DNA of 64,000 bases from Bemisia tabaci (GCF_918797505.1 NC_092801.1:8370001-8434000); one strand, 5' to 3'. Counted from the stretch's first letter, positions 20,874 through 32,016 are shown. Notes: generated from the letters alone by a model not told the origin. A program made the numbers and translations.

Positions 20874-21138
20874 CCTGCGGTCTGATTATTGAAATTGATA
20901 GACAAAGCTAAGACAAGAAGACATAGGGATTGGGGATCCTATTGGTTAGAATGGGTGGTTCTCATGGACTAAGAGGAGAAATGATGGACTAACTGTCGGT
21001 CTCTTGTCAGTAGCCGTTAGTTAGTCTAATATTTCTCCTCTCCATTGTCAACCACCCGCTTCCACCAATAGGATCCTCATATCTCCTTTGTCTTCTTTGT
21101 CTATAGCTTTGTCTATCAAGCTCAATAATCAGCCTGTT
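20874..21138. mobile_element. MITE-B, copy B12 (full length)
   Basis: Ends cctgcggtctgattattg and caataatcagcctg, with full arm pairing. 265 bp. Confidence 0.87.
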
Positions 21139-22060
21139 GAGCCATTATGATTCGGACTCTCCGAGCGGGGGTAATCTGCCGAGGATTGAGGTCAGGTTGA
21201 CGTCCGATTACGGTCGGAGTGCGGCCGGCCCGGCCGGTGCAGGGCGGTTCGAGGATCGTCAAGACGCGGAGATAACGAGATAATGAAAGCGGGAGTGACA
21301 AGGGACGAGAACGAGAAACGGGGGGGGGGGGGGGGGCGCCCGGCCCCGGGGGGTATTTACTCTTGGGAGCCCCGCTCGGATCCCGAGGAGTAACGGAGCG
21401 TGGAGGAAATTGCCCAAATCGCGGCGGGATGAATTATTCATCGAGACCGATTTAAAGAGCTAATTCACACGCCCTCCTTCTCCTCCTGAATTATGACCCG
21501 CGAGTCGCGGCCGCTGTCTCATGGCTTCGCGCCCGACTCCGTTCTGAGCCGACGTAGAGTCTCTTAAGGTGAATCTTCAGCTGTAGTTCCGAAAAAATCC
21601 ACCACGTCGCGCTGCTAAAATCCGACTCCAAAATCAGTGATTATTTAAATATCACAATAGATATTTTAAATTCTAAGACTCATAAGTTCTAGCAGCATAC
21701 GTCTGGAATCCTCAGAAACAAACGCGAGCTTTGAAAGTTTAATAATAAAAGATATAACTTGATCCCAGTTTCTCTTACGGGATATCATCTGTAAGTGCGA
21801 GAGAGACAGCTCACGGTGGAGGAGAGATATCTGCAACTACTGAGAGTGATCAATCACGATTGGCTTTTTTAGAAGGTAATTTTGGCAAAAATTACAGAAC
21901 GCCAGCTGATGATTTTAATTTTTTTTTCAATTCTGTATAGGAAGCGCTTGTTAAGCGCAAAAATTTGAAAATCTAGCCTTAAAATGACAAAAATGGCGAT
22001 TATTTATCTTCGTTCTGCAAAATTGGTATAGTTCGTTAGCCATCGATTTGCGTTTCACGC
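21139..22060. other. Unique sequence, GC-rich then AT-rich
   Basis: GC-rich to about 21550, with a 17-G run at 21320-21336; AT-rich beyond. No gene recognised. Confidence 0.4.
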
Positions 22061-22210
22061 CGACTGCGACTGCACTATTTGGCGCAATGCGTGAAGTATT
22101 CACACGATCTTGTAGGCGCTAATGCATTCCACGCCGGCCGACCGAGCTGACCGTACTGTTTGACGCAATGCGTGAAGTATTCCTACAGCCTTGTAGGCGC
22201 TAATATGCGT
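22061..22210 (-). repeat. Two ~80-bp tandem units ('tgtaggcgcta' repeat)
   Basis: Each unit has 'gcaatgcgtgaagtattc' and 'cttgtaggcgctaat'. The inverse of the same unit is tandemly arranged at 47530-47745 inside a hAT-type element, and forms a hairpin at 42306-42377. It is probably a remnant of a related element. Confidence 0.75.
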
Positions 22211-22233
22211 TATGGATCACCCAATTAAGCTGA

Positions 22234-22516
22234 CAGGGTTGCCACAAAATTTGGGACATCAAATTCCCTGACATTTCCCTGATTTCCCTGACACATTTTG
22301 TTGAAATTCTCTGACAATTGAAAATGAGCAACTGGTTAGGAAGACATAATTGAAAATAGTTTTCAGGCAAAATTTATTCGAAACCTCAAACCCATTCCAG
22401 AAGGCAAATAAAGGTGATTTAACTAATTTTCCCTGACACTTTCGTCATTTTCCCTGTTTTTTATATATTCCCTGACATTTCCCGGTTCCCGGTGTTCCCT
22501 GACTGTGGCAACCATG
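22234..22516 (+). mobile_element. MITE-E, copy E2 (full length)
   Basis: Left end cagggttgccaca, right end tgtggcaaccatg. Repeated 'ccctgacattt' inside. Flanked by aattaagctga (22223-22233) and aatcaagctga (22517-22527), an 11-bp near-match that may be a target duplication. E3 and E4 show none. Confidence 0.8.
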
Positions 22517-22841
22517 AATCAAGCTGAAATAGCGATGTAGAACGAGTATAAACTGGTCATTTCCGCGGATAGAATTTTTCCGTGATAAACCCCGGTCTCC
22601 TCCAGCACCTTATTTTTGTCAACAGAGCACTACGTACTCTTTCCTACATATCGTCACCTTCCGACCTAAGTATCACAAGCGCCATACGATAATTAATAAT
22701 TTCCGGCGCCATTTTATTTTTTTACAGGGAAATCGTCAGTTGAATCAGTTCGGCAATTTCACCGAATTTTATCGGCAACGCAAAGAAAATTCGGCGAAAT
22801 TTTGGGACAGCTTCGCTGAACGATTTCTCTGTGAAGAATTA

Positions 22842-23092
22842 CACTGGAAAAAAAAAACACATGTGATCTAGAGTCCAGACTCTTAAAACATCGACAAGAA
22901 AAAATACTTTTGATTCAATCAGATTTAAGCTTAAATCAACAACCAAGCCTCTTAATTTGAGCGGATTTCCTTTTGATTTAAGCTTAAATCTGATTGAATT
23001 AAGAGTCCTTTTTCTTGTCAATGTTTTCAAGAGTCTGGACTCTAGATTTAATGTGTTGTTTTCTTCTTCTTCTTCTTCTTCTTCTTTCTTCT

Positions 23093-23147
<55 letters not shown>

Positions 23148-23156
23148 CCCCAATGT
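22842..23156. mobile_element. MITE-A, copy A6, with expanded microsatellite
   Basis: Standard arms, but the right poly-T before the terminal ccaatg has expanded into a (ttc)n block (23062-23096) and about 50 T (23097-23147). The copy is therefore ~315 bp. The 91- and 116-codon ORFs with Ser/Phe or Lys/Glu runs are translations of this. Confidence 0.88.
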
Positions 23157-23404
23157 GAAATGGCGGCGGAAAATTTCAAACGTCCGCATGGCGCTTGTGA
23201 TATTTTGCCTGAAAGGTGACGAAATCTTCTGATTTAGTTTCCTAGATCACTCTCCTAAGTTAAAGGCTGGATTTACGATGGAAATCGAGATCGCATTCCA
23301 GGAGCACGGCCCTGCGGAACGAAGAGAAAGTCGCCGAGAAACCTCAAGGAGTTGTAAACCCAACGTTATCACCATCATTTTCCTATCTTATCCGACAGCG
23401 CCTC
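23157..23404. other. Unique sequence
   Basis: No feature recognised before the hairpin at 23405. Confidence 0.35.
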
Positions 23405-23500
23405 GACTGTCGAATCGTTATCGAATGAGCTCGATCGATATATTCCTATCTTAGCAATGCTATATATCGATAAAGGTCATTCGATAGCGATTCGACAGTC
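23405..23500. repeat. 96-nt inverted repeat (hairpin)
   Basis: gactgtcgaatcg.tatcgaatga pairs with tcattcgata.cgattcgacagtc, with one mismatch. An inner cgatcgatatat / atatatcgata pair extends it. It could be a very short MITE or a transcribed hairpin; no other copy in the window. Confidence 0.75.
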
Positions 23501-23986
23501 CACCAGCAGGTCGGCTACTTTGTATTCGCGACCGGCTTCAAGACGCCCGGGAGGTGCCGAAATTTCAGCCGCAACAATCGGCACTAAAAAGAGAAAGATA
23601 ACCGGGCGAGCGATCCTAAACTTGCGTCTCTTTATGGCCTTGATTGTGCATGTGCATCGCCTATTGTTTCCGACGGGACGAACGTTGCCGATTCGCGGAA
23701 AATAATCCGCCGATCGTAGGGCAAACGCACTTTTTTCTGCCAGAGATGGCAACGGTGTTCGCAACTATAGGACGCTCTTGCCGACTTGTTACCGATGATC
23801 CACATCCGTGCTGCCGGGCTAAGGAGAACCGCCGTATGAGCCTTCCGACGTTGCCAAGATTTCCTTGAATAAAAATCTACTTAACTGAGCGAAGTTTGAA
23901 TGTTTCTAGAAAAAAAAATTGGAATTTTTTTTTAAAAAAACCCTCACTTGCAACGTTGTATCTTAAAATTATAATGTTAATCCGAG
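23501..23986. other. Unique sequence with a MITE-F end
   Basis: 82- and 95-codon ORFs on opposite strands at 23457-23764 have no recognisable domain. 'gggctaaggagaaccgccg..' at 23816-23868 is the left end of a MITE-F. Confidence 0.4.
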
Positions 23987-24213
23987 CACTGGAAAAAAAC
24001 CCATTGGATCTAGAGTCCAGACTCTTGAAAACATTGACAAGAAAAAGGACTCCTGATTCAATCAGATTTATAAGCTTAAATCAAAAGGAAATCCGCTCAA
24101 ATTAAGAGGCTTGGTTCTTAATTTAAGCTCAAATCTGATTGGATCAAGAGTATTTTTTTCTTTTCGATGTTTTTAAGAGCTCTGACGCTAGATACAATGT
24201 GTTTTTTTCGGTG
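23987..24213. mobile_element. MITE-A, copy A7
   Basis: Fold-back with ends cactggaaaa / ttttttcggtg, moderately diverged. Confidence 0.85.
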
Positions 24214-25257
24214 TATCATAAGATATAATAATGATATAATTATAAATCATTCGTCGCAAGTGAGTGTTTTTTCAAAAAAAGTTTTAATTTCTTCCTTTTA
24301 TCTTAACTTGTGCGGAAATATCGCTCCCTTTTTTATAGATCTGAATGTTTTTTTTTCAACGTTTTCGGACAATTATGTTCGCAATGAAAGACTAGACAAG
24401 GGCTGAACTAGAAATAAAGTCACATGTTTCCTCCTCAAAATCTTACGTGAAAACTACGACACTGACAAACATCAATGGAAGTTCCTCGCTCACATTTACT
24501 ATCTCTTTTTCCTAACCGCGCGTTCAAGTCACCGACCGAACCGAGTTTTCAGTCCGAGTTTCTCTGCCGCGATGGCAGGGAAAAAACCTCCTCGTTGCCG
24601 TCTTTTTTGACCGTTCCTGAAATTTTGGTTAAGAAACATGTATCAGAATCCTTTAATTCGTACCTGTCTTGGTTCATTTCAAGGAAAAATAAACGTAACT
24701 TTCCTCAAAAACAATTATTCTGTCGCGGAGAATTTGGCAACATTTCAGTGCTCATACTCCGTTGTTCCTTATCGCGGCAGCGGAATACTCTACTTGACGA
24801 ATTTCGCGGAAATCTGGCGTGGCTGCATCCCTCGGCTAGGCGCGCTTTAAATTAAGTGCGCTGAATCAGAAGTTTATGGATCGGTATTAGTGCGTCCACC
24901 CATCTGTTGATGGATGTTAATAGGCGGTCTATCAGATGGGCGCCAGATACGCATGATTTGTTGTCTCAATCGCGCGTTTAAGATTTAAGTCGTTCTGCGC
25001 CCGTGGACGGAGCATATTGCCCGCTGAGAAGTTTACAATGTATAAGTTAGTGCAGCTACTTTATATAAGTGCGATCTGGTTTCCGAACATTGTAAGACTT
25101 AAACCGGCAGAAAGTCGGGTCTTCGAGCAGCGGTGCGGAATTGAATCGTTCAGCGTCTACCTTCTGCACTATCGAATTCAAGCGATGTGCAATCAGCCCC
25201 TTTCGTGTTGAATGTTGATAGGAAGAATACCCGGCCGAGTTGACTTTCTCGCGAATC
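24214..25257. other. Unique sequence with a degraded MITE-F
   Basis: The 126-codon plus ORF (24475-24855) overlaps MITE-F-like text ('gcaacatttcagtgctcata', 24736-24780) and has no domain. A 64-codon ORF at 25017 starts with a hydrophobic segment resembling a signal peptide (IN-frame 'KLVQLLYISAIWF'). Without a continuing exon this is too weak to call. Confidence 0.35.
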
Positions 25258-25365
25258 CAAGGTTGCCATGAGTTCTTCATCTTGAAATTCCCTGACTTTC
25301 CCAGACCATTTTTGCTTTCCTATGACTAGAAATTTTCCAATTCCTTGACATTCTATGGCCATCGA
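25258..25365 (-). mobile_element. MITE-E fragment (E6)
   Basis: 'aaggttgccatgag', then 'aaattccctgactttccc' and 'attccttgacattc', the typical MITE-E composition. Ends not resolved. Confidence 0.4.
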
Positions 25366-25621
25366 ACAAAATTTCCATTTTTTTTAATAAGACGCTGGCT
25401 TTTACCAAACTTAGGAAAGGCTTTCCTTGTTCGAAATCAAATTACTAAAAAAGACATTCAGTATCTCGTTAAAAGATGATACGCAGCGAAAGCGACCAGA
25501 TAGGGTGAATGACTGGAAATTAGTGATATATCGTTATACTGATTAGTAGAGGTTACTCAGATCTCCGTAAATACTGAGCGTAGGAAGTTGCTGTCTGAAC
25601 AGATCTTATTATTTTTAGCTA

Positions 25622-25955
25622 CACGGAGAAAAAAACTTCGTGCGTGGGACCCAAAGTTTAGGTCATATGGATCTCTGAAGTTTTCGGATTGAGCATCTGA
25701 ACACTTTAGGTCCAGCTGTCGAGGTTCGGATCACACATCTGAAACTTCAGTTCTTGCATCTGAAGTACTTCGGTTTTCACATCCGAAAAACTTCGGTCTC
25801 ACATCTAAGTACTTCAGATGTAAGAACTGAAGTTTCAGATGTGTGATCCGAACCTCGACCGCTAGAACTGAAGTGTTCAGATGCTCAATCCGAAAACTTC
25901 AGAGATCCATATGACCTAAACTTCGGGTTCCACGCACGAGGTTTTTTCTCCGGTA
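25622..25955. mobile_element. MITE-J, ~330-bp near-perfect palindrome
   Basis: Outer ends cacggagaaaaaaact / ttttttctccggtag. The arms pair almost continuously for ~150 bp: aggtcatatggatctctgaa with ttcagagatccatatgacct, and gaggttcggatcacacatct with agatgtgtgatccgaacctc. The loop is near 'catccgaaaaacttcggtc'. One copy only. Confidence 0.88.
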
Positions 25956-25984
25956 GTCACTGTTTTTTCTCACTTGTTCACATC

Positions 25985-26095
25985 ATTTTCTCCCTTTGTC
26001 TATAGGAACCACCCATTTCAACCAATAGGACGCTTCTTCCTCCCTAGTCTTCTTCGTCTATTGCTTTGTCCATCAATTTCAATAATCAGTCCGCA
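25985..26095 (-). mobile_element. MITE-B, half copy B13
   Basis: Right arm of MITE-B: 'accacccatttcaaccaata', 'gctttgtccatcaatttc', ending aataatcagtccgc. Confidence 0.6.
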
Positions 26096-26543
26096 GAGCT
26101 GTAAGCCCACTTTATCAACCCGAGATGGAGAATGAACTGAAGATCCGAGCGGAGCGGAGGCGGGGGGCACCGGAGGCGGCGGAGAAGAGCGACCTTGACC
26201 CTGACACCCGGGTCGGCGCCGGCGCCGCGACGTCTCGGAGATTCAGCCGTTGCGGAAGGCGCAGCGCGGCGTCGCGACGCGAGCCTCTCTTCGGCGTTGA
26301 GCGTTGACTCTTGATCGTTGGCTGTTGAGAGACGTCCTTGCGTAACGCGGGTTAAGTCCTTTGAACTTGGAGCTCTTCGACACTTCGTCGCGAGCGCCTC
26401 GGCTCCTTGGCATCGCTTGCGTTTGCAACGAAAGCTGCGACTGTCTGTACCGCTACTTTACCCGATCCATCTCACTCAGGGTACCACTTACTCAGAAGTG
26501 CCTTGAGTAAAATGGGACCCTTCTCTGCCAAATTCTGACCCGC
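26096..26543. other. GC-rich unique block
   Basis: CpG-rich to about 26430; three overlapping 60-62-codon ORFs without recognisable domains. No evidence that it is coding. Confidence 0.4.
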
Positions 26544-27055
26544 AATGGAGATGTTGCATGTGTGAGGAATTTGCGATTTGACTGTTGATTCTTATGTAAA
26601 AGTTGGCGAGAAACACGATGGTGCCACTGGTTTTCTCTGAGATAAACTCTCAAGCTCAAAAAAAGCTCTCAAGTTGAGGCCAAAATGGAGGGGATATCCC
26701 ACGCTATCCTGAGAGTCCACCTCTACATCAAGACGAACTCTCCACGCCAAGATAGGGAGCAAATACATTGACAGGGCTGCCACTTTAATTAAGGATTCCA
26801 AAACTGAAAACACGGCATCCCTGCTAATGTATCGTATTTGCTCCCTATCTTTGCATGGAGAGTTTGTTTTGATGTAGAGGCGGACTCTCAGGATAGCGTG
26901 AGATATCCCCTCCATTTTGGCCTCAACTTGAGAGCTTTTTTTGAGCTTGGGAGTTGATTTCAGAGAAAACCAGTGGCACCATTGTGTTTCTCGCGAACTT
27001 TCACAATAGAATCAATGTCAAATCGCAAATTCTTCACACATGCAACATCTCCATT
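26544..27055. mobile_element. MITE-K, copy K1 (510-bp palindrome)
   Basis: atggagatgttgcatgtgtg pairs with cacacatgcaacatctccat. The arms (~230 bp each) stay in register through 'ctcaagttgaggccaaaatg' and 'agatagggagcaaata'. The centre is 'cattgacagggctgccac..ggcatccctgctaatg'. A second copy lies at 52512-53018. The 107-codon ORF is arm translation. Confidence 0.9.
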
Positions 27056-27263
27056 TGTTCGTGATGTGTCCAAAACGCAAATGCACTGATTACTCAAAGT
27101 GAAACTCTGATAAAAGCAAGGTGGAAGAAACCAGTCACTTCCGCGGTGAATGACGCCATGAACCGAATTCTTCAAAAAGCGATATCTCTGTTAATATTCA
27201 ACGTAGAAAGTTGCTATTCGAGCAGCTCTTATTAGTAATTCAGCTAATCTACTGTCTAATCTA

Positions 27264-27415
27264 ATTTCTGTCAAACGGAACTAAGCGCCATGGAAAAGCA
27301 TTGCGAGTATAGAACAGAATGACCCCGACGCCCGGTTCCACCGCCAATCCAAGCCCCCCCTCTACCTTCCTCCCCCTATGGCGCTTAGTTCCGTTTGACA
27401 GAAATACCTCCAAGT
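27264..27415. mobile_element. MITE-P
   Basis: Perfect 27-bp inverted ends: atttctgtcaaacggaacta..gcgccat and its inverse atggcgc..tagttccgtttgacagaaat. The interior is C-rich and not palindromic. 152 bp. Confidence 0.88.
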
Positions 27416-27846
27416 AGTCGAAAGAACTTCGGACAAAGTTCGAGCAGTTCGATCGCGAGAGGACATCTCCGCACGGGAACTTTCAGCAACTTCGAACCAT
27501 TCGAGCACAATTCAAGAGCTACGAAAAGAGCCTCTAGATCCGAATTTGGGTACGGCTGGAAGGCATCCTTTCGGGCGTGATCGGATTTTCGATGCGTTAA
27601 CGGGATGCGAAGCGGGATCCGATCCGGGGTGATCACTTTCACCGCGAAGTCAAAGAAGGGGGGGGGGGGGGGGGCGAACGGCCCCGAACAAGGACGAGGA
27701 AGGAGGATGCGAGTGATTTTGAATCACTCCCCGGAATGAGTTACATCCCCATTGTACCTGCCTCCACGAGGATAAGAATTATCATTTTAATGCCCGCCGC
27801 GGCGTTGCCATAGACATAGACAACCGCACCGCGCGCGGGGAAGAGT
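27416..27846. other. Unique GC-moderate block with a 17-G run
   Basis: ORFs of 61 and 85 codons overlap on opposite strands (27385-27642); no domain. G run at 27658-27674. Confidence 0.4.
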
Positions 27847-27960
27847 TCTGCCGTACTAAGGAAAAACGCCGTATGAGCCTTCAGGCGTTGCCAAATTTCC
27901 CCTGGCAAATCCCTAATTTTCAGGAAAAGTTTTGAATGTATGTCTACCAATTTCTCAGAT
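27847..27960 (+). mobile_element. MITE-F, left part (F3)
   Basis: 'ctgccgtactaaggaaaaac', 'gccgtatgagccttcaggcg', 'ttgccaaatttcc' match the family; the right end is missing. Confidence 0.65.
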
Positions 27961-28078
27961 AATTTTTTTGTGAATGAATCAGATGGAATTCGGAGATGAG
28001 TTGATCAAAGATAACGATTGTCAACTTCTGTGTTACCGTTGTGGACACGTCCTAGAAAAGCGATACATATAATATACT

Positions 28079-28925
28079 AGGGGGCTACGCCCCCTGGCCG
28101 CTACGCGGCCCAACCCCCTGAAGGCGCTCCGCGCCATCAATGGGCCGCTTCGCGGCCCTATTTTTACCCTCCTATCAGTGTTAGTTTTATTTTTCCCCTA
28201 AAAAAATACGATATGAGGTATACTTTAATTTTAAACTTTACTTAAAATTACTTTAAAATCAAAAGGACGCGTTTTGGAATGACTGCTTGATGAAATATTG
28301 CAGTAAAACAATGAACAATGATAGTCAGGTAATAAATTAGATTACATGAGTCGGGGATCGAACCCACACTGTGATCCAAGCGGACGCATTTGATGTCTTA
28401 GACGACTCGGCCACCGCTCGTCATGAAATCGCTAGTGCGAATCTTGTGTAGATAAGTGTAGAGCTGATGCGCAGGCTACCCAGCTACTGCGCAACCTCCT
28501 CGACCATTGCGCATCCTCCCGCGCATAGCGGTAGCAGTACCGGAGCATTCTGTAAACTCACTCACTTTTATAACGTGATTTTAAAAAAACCTGGGTCCTT
28601 TTTCCAAAATCTGATTGCAGCGGGCTCATCTAGGGCCTATTACCTGTCGATTTACGCAAAAATCATGGAATCGGCCCGGTAGAACGCTCAAACGAACTAT
28701 GACAAAAAGTATAAATTTACATTGTTTAAATGGGAGAATTCGCAACTTTACCACGTAATATAAAAAAACCTGGGCCATATTTTGAAAATCTGAAAATAGT
28801 TGGCTTATCTAGAGGCAATTGCCCGTCGATAGCCGCAAAAATCATGAAAATCGGCCCGGTAGAACGCTGGAACTAAGCGTTACCAGTTTCGCAAAATTAG
28901 GAGGTCTTGGAGCTTATAGTATAGA
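28079..28925 (-). mobile_element. Composite element: GC-hairpin array, tRNA-like head, tandem core
   Basis: 28079-28170 is a run of short GC hairpins (gggggctacgccccc, tggccgctacgcggccca, ggcgctccgcgcc, gggccgcttcgcggccc). On the minus strand 28354-28364 is a B box (ggttcgatccc) and 28401-28413 an A-box-like tggccgagtcgtc, with Leu/Ser-tRNA-like spacing but imperfect stems. 28562-28869 is a ~180-bp unit repeated twice, each ending 'atcggcccggtagaacgct'. I infer a SINE or other non-autonomous retroelement read on the minus strand; its exact limits are uncertain. Confidence 0.6.
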
Positions 28926-29059
28926 TAGATTTATTCTCATTGTTGGCATTGAAAAAGGTTAAGTCATTATCATTATTTGGATCCAATTTGATAAGAAGGA
29001 GAATCCTCATGGTGACGCAACCACTAATAGCGTCTAGAAAGGGACTGCACTGCATAGAA

Positions 29060-29303
29060 CACTGAGAAAAAAAGGAAAAAAAAAAAAAAACATATTGGAT
29101 CTAGAGTCCAGACTCTTAAAAACATCGACAAGAAAAAGTACTCTTGATTCAATCAGAATCTAGCTTAAATCAAGAACCAAGCCTCTTACTTTAAGCGGAT
29201 TTCCTTTTGATTTAAGCAAAAATCCGATTGAATCAAGAGTATGTTTTCTTGTCAATGTTTTCACGAGTCTGGACTCTAGATCCAATGTGTTTTTTTTCCA
29301 GTG
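29060..29303. mobile_element. MITE-A, copy A8
   Basis: Complete fold-back, ends cactgagaaaa / ttttccagtg, with a longer left poly-A. MITE-V-type text ('gtcgtttcttgtcgacaa', 29328-29470) follows directly. Confidence 0.88.
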
Positions 29304-29561
29304 TTGGTTATTATTTTGACCTAAGGCGTCGTTTCTTGTCGACAATTTTTTTTTTCCATTTAAGAAGCGTAGTTTTGTTATCTTCAAGTTTAAGTAAAAA
29401 AAAACGAGAGCAAAACAACGTTCCTTTCACGAAAAAAACTGAATTCAAGTTAAATCCGCATGGAATGGTTTTACTTTTCTACATTGGCGTTTAAGTCTCC
29501 AAGCTTCCTATCCAGCGGAGCAGTGGCGCCCCATTCAAGCATTTATTATATACTTCGGAAC

Positions 29562-29735
29562 CTGCGGGCTGATTATTGAACTTGAATTTGATAGTCAAAG
29601 CTGTAAAGTCTACAGCTTTATCTATCAATTTCAAGTCTATAGTATAGACAAAAAGGGCAAAAAGAAATTGGAGTGCTCCAATTCGTTAAAGCGGATGGAT
29701 GCCATAGACGAAGTGGGAAAATGATAAACTAACCA
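29562..29735 (+). mobile_element. MITE-B, rearranged copy B14
   Basis: Starts gcgggctgattattg, but a short inverted fragment (ctacagctttatctatcaat) interrupts the left arm. It ends at 'aaatgataaactaacc', with the right arm missing. Confidence 0.6.
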
Positions 29736-30150
29736 TACACATTTCCAGTGAAACATGAAATTTTATCTTCAGTGCGTTCGTGGTCACTATATTTTTCCGC
29801 GCGAAATCTCGCAACCTGGCGCTCGATGCACGCGCCCGTCTTGTAAAATAGGTGTCACTAAGGATGCTAAGGAGGGGGGGGGGGGGGGGGGCTCGAGTAA
29901 TAATTACGGGTCTCAATAATTGGATATTCCAGTTTCCTTTTTCGCATCCTCATAAATGACGCGCCCGGGGACGACTCGGTACTTTGTAGCCGCCCGGTTA
30001 CCTTCCCCCTAGGGGCTGGGGCGGGGGGGGGGGGGGGCAAGTGTGGTTACGGACCGGAATCTCTCGGTGCTTTCTATCGCCGATAAATCCAGCCGGACGA
30101 CGAGCCATACTTTTACCGGAAAAATTGGCCCGGAGGATTGGGCAGCAGCG
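29736..30150. other. Unique block with 18-G and 15-G runs
   Basis: G runs at 29874-29891 and 30023-30037. No gene recognised. Confidence 0.45.
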
Positions 30151-30425
30151 TCGCGATATATCGATCTATCCGCCATTCAAACCTATGAAAAAGGATCGAT
30201 TATCAGGATGCTTTCAACGAACGTCTTGAAAATCGACTCTTTACTACGGCTTCAAACGGGGAAATAATCGATCAATCGATTGGACAGTGCGTTGCTATGT
30301 CGATTGATCTGACATTAGAACGAATGGAAAACGATCGATTGACAGGGTGTTCGCAACGAATACCTTAATAATCGATTATTTACCACAGCTTCAAAGGGGA
30401 AAGATCGATAATCGATCAGTGACCG
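30151..30425. mobile_element. Two degenerate MITE-C copies in tandem (C7)
   Basis: Two successive cores ('gaaaaaggatcgattatcag' at 30187 and 'gaaaacgatcgattgacagg' at 30327), each with an atcgat-rich arm. Terminal repeats lost. Confidence 0.65.
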
Positions 30426-30911
30426 AGGCTGGGGACAAAATCGACCGCGAAAAATTACTGCGACGACGTCTCTATTGAATGCGCGGTCGCTCGGTTAATG
30501 AGAGCATCTATCTCAATACCGGGACCTGCCTGGAATTCCTAAGTTATCTCGTTATTTTGCCTTTTAAAGGTAAAGGGCTCGCGAAACGAACGGCGCACGG
30601 CTTCTGGCACACCCGGGTTGTTGGAATTAAGATAATTTGCTACGCAAAGTTATACGACCGGGTACCATTGTCACTTGCCTCTGTAGCTGAGGCTGAGTTA
30701 CTCGCATGGTATACTTGATTCGCATGACCACCTGCCTGGGCGAAAGGGATTGGAAGCCTGGGAATGCAACTTCGCGGTGCAGATTGCTTCCATTTCAGAG
30801 AGCCAAGTTACACGATTAACTTAAAGAACCAACAGGTATATCTGTATCTATGGATTTAAAAATTTTATATACACCTAGGCATTTCGGTATTGGTAGTTTT
30901 ATCTGCATGTA
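30426..30911. other. Unique sequence
   Basis: Short ORFs only (79 codons plus); no domain, no repeat recognised. Confidence 0.4.
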
Positions 30912-31182
30912 TGATGCCGCAATCACACGCAGAATGTGGGAGCTGAATGTGGCTTGAATGTGGAAGTCATCGGCCCGATATCTGAATTTTGCGCGTGACG
31001 CGCAAAATTCAGCAACGATTCTCAGCAACAATCGGACTAATGTTGGATTTGTCTGAACTATTCGAGTAGATTTGATACACAACTAGATGAAAATAACTTG
31101 AATTTGCGAAAGTTCAGCCGTTGGGCGATGACTGTTGACTTCCACATTCAGCTGCTAAATTCAGCGTGTGATTGCGGCATGA
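30912..31182. mobile_element. MITE-Y
   Basis: Inverted ends atgccgcaatcacacgc / gcgtgtgattgcggcat. Inner pairs gctgaatgtgg..tggaagtcatcg / cgatgactgttgacttccacattcagc. The hairpin centre is ttttgcgcgtgacgcgcaaaa. About 270 bp. Confidence 0.82.
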
Positions 31183-31211
31183 GAAATAGTTTTTCACGTG
31201 ATAAAATCTTT

Positions 31212-31512
31212 CAGGGTTGCCACAGTTAGGGAATACCGGAGAAACCGGGAAATGACAGGGAATTTTAAAAAGTCAGGGAAACCCGGAAAATGTCAGGGAA
31301 AATGACAAAAACGTCAGGGAAAATGTGTTAAATTATTATCTTTGTGCGCTTTAAAGAATGGTGCTGTGGTTTTGAACCACCAATGTTGCCTGAAAAATAT
31401 TTACAATTATGTCTTCTTAGCCATCTGTCATATCTTCAATTGTCAGGGAATTTCATCAAAATATGTCAGGGGACTCACGGAATTTCGTTTCCCAAATTCT
31501 GTGACAACCCTG
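31212..31512 (+). mobile_element. MITE-E, copy E3
   Basis: Ends cagggttgccacag / ctgtgacaaccctg. The interior has repeated 'gtcaggga' and 'aatgtcagggaaaatgac', mostly the reverse of E2's text, so the copy lies in the opposite sense. No target duplication found. Confidence 0.82.
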
Positions 31513-31615
31513 TGTATGCATCTAGGTATACCAATTTCTTAGTTCATTGTGTGACTGAATAGATACATATAATAAGCTTAAAACCACCGAACTGGCATAA
31601 AAATCTTAGAATAAT

Positions 31616-31653
<38 letters not shown>

Positions 31654-32016
31654 CTCCCTAGAGAGCAGAGTATGGCAAGCATGGCTAGCGACACCGCTAC
31701 TAGATTCACAGCTTCAGTAAAGGATCAAAATTGACATTATGAAAAGAAAAATATATTTCCACATTCAAAATGTCATTCCACGTTTATGACCCGTGCTACG
31801 CACCTTATTCAATGAGAAAAAATTACAAACCAAAAACTAAAAGTGCCTTTAATCGGCTATTATTCCCACTCCAAATTCGAAGAAGTTGAATGCGAACAGC
31901 ACGCTGACACAATAAACCGGTGCACGTAATATGATGTCTAAATGTATAATCCGTTCATTTCTACTTGGTTAATTCCTCGAATTTTTCCATAGTCCACGTA
32001 CAAGTTTAATAGCATT
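31513..32016. other. AT-rich spacer with a ~30-A tract
   Basis: Poly-A at 31620-31650 without an identifiable retroelement body upstream. Otherwise nothing recognised. Confidence 0.45.

Noticed and set aside
22223..22527. 11-bp target duplication for the MITE-E family
   Set aside because: The near-match flanks only E2. E3 and E4 have no matching flanks, so the duplication length for the family is not claimed.
28340..28425. Possible tRNA-Leu/Ser gene on the minus strand
   Set aside because: A and B boxes are present, but the anticodon and T stems do not pair properly. It is better explained as a SINE head.
31620..31650. Poly-A as the tail of a retrotransposon
   Set aside because: No retroelement body or target duplication could be recognised next to it.
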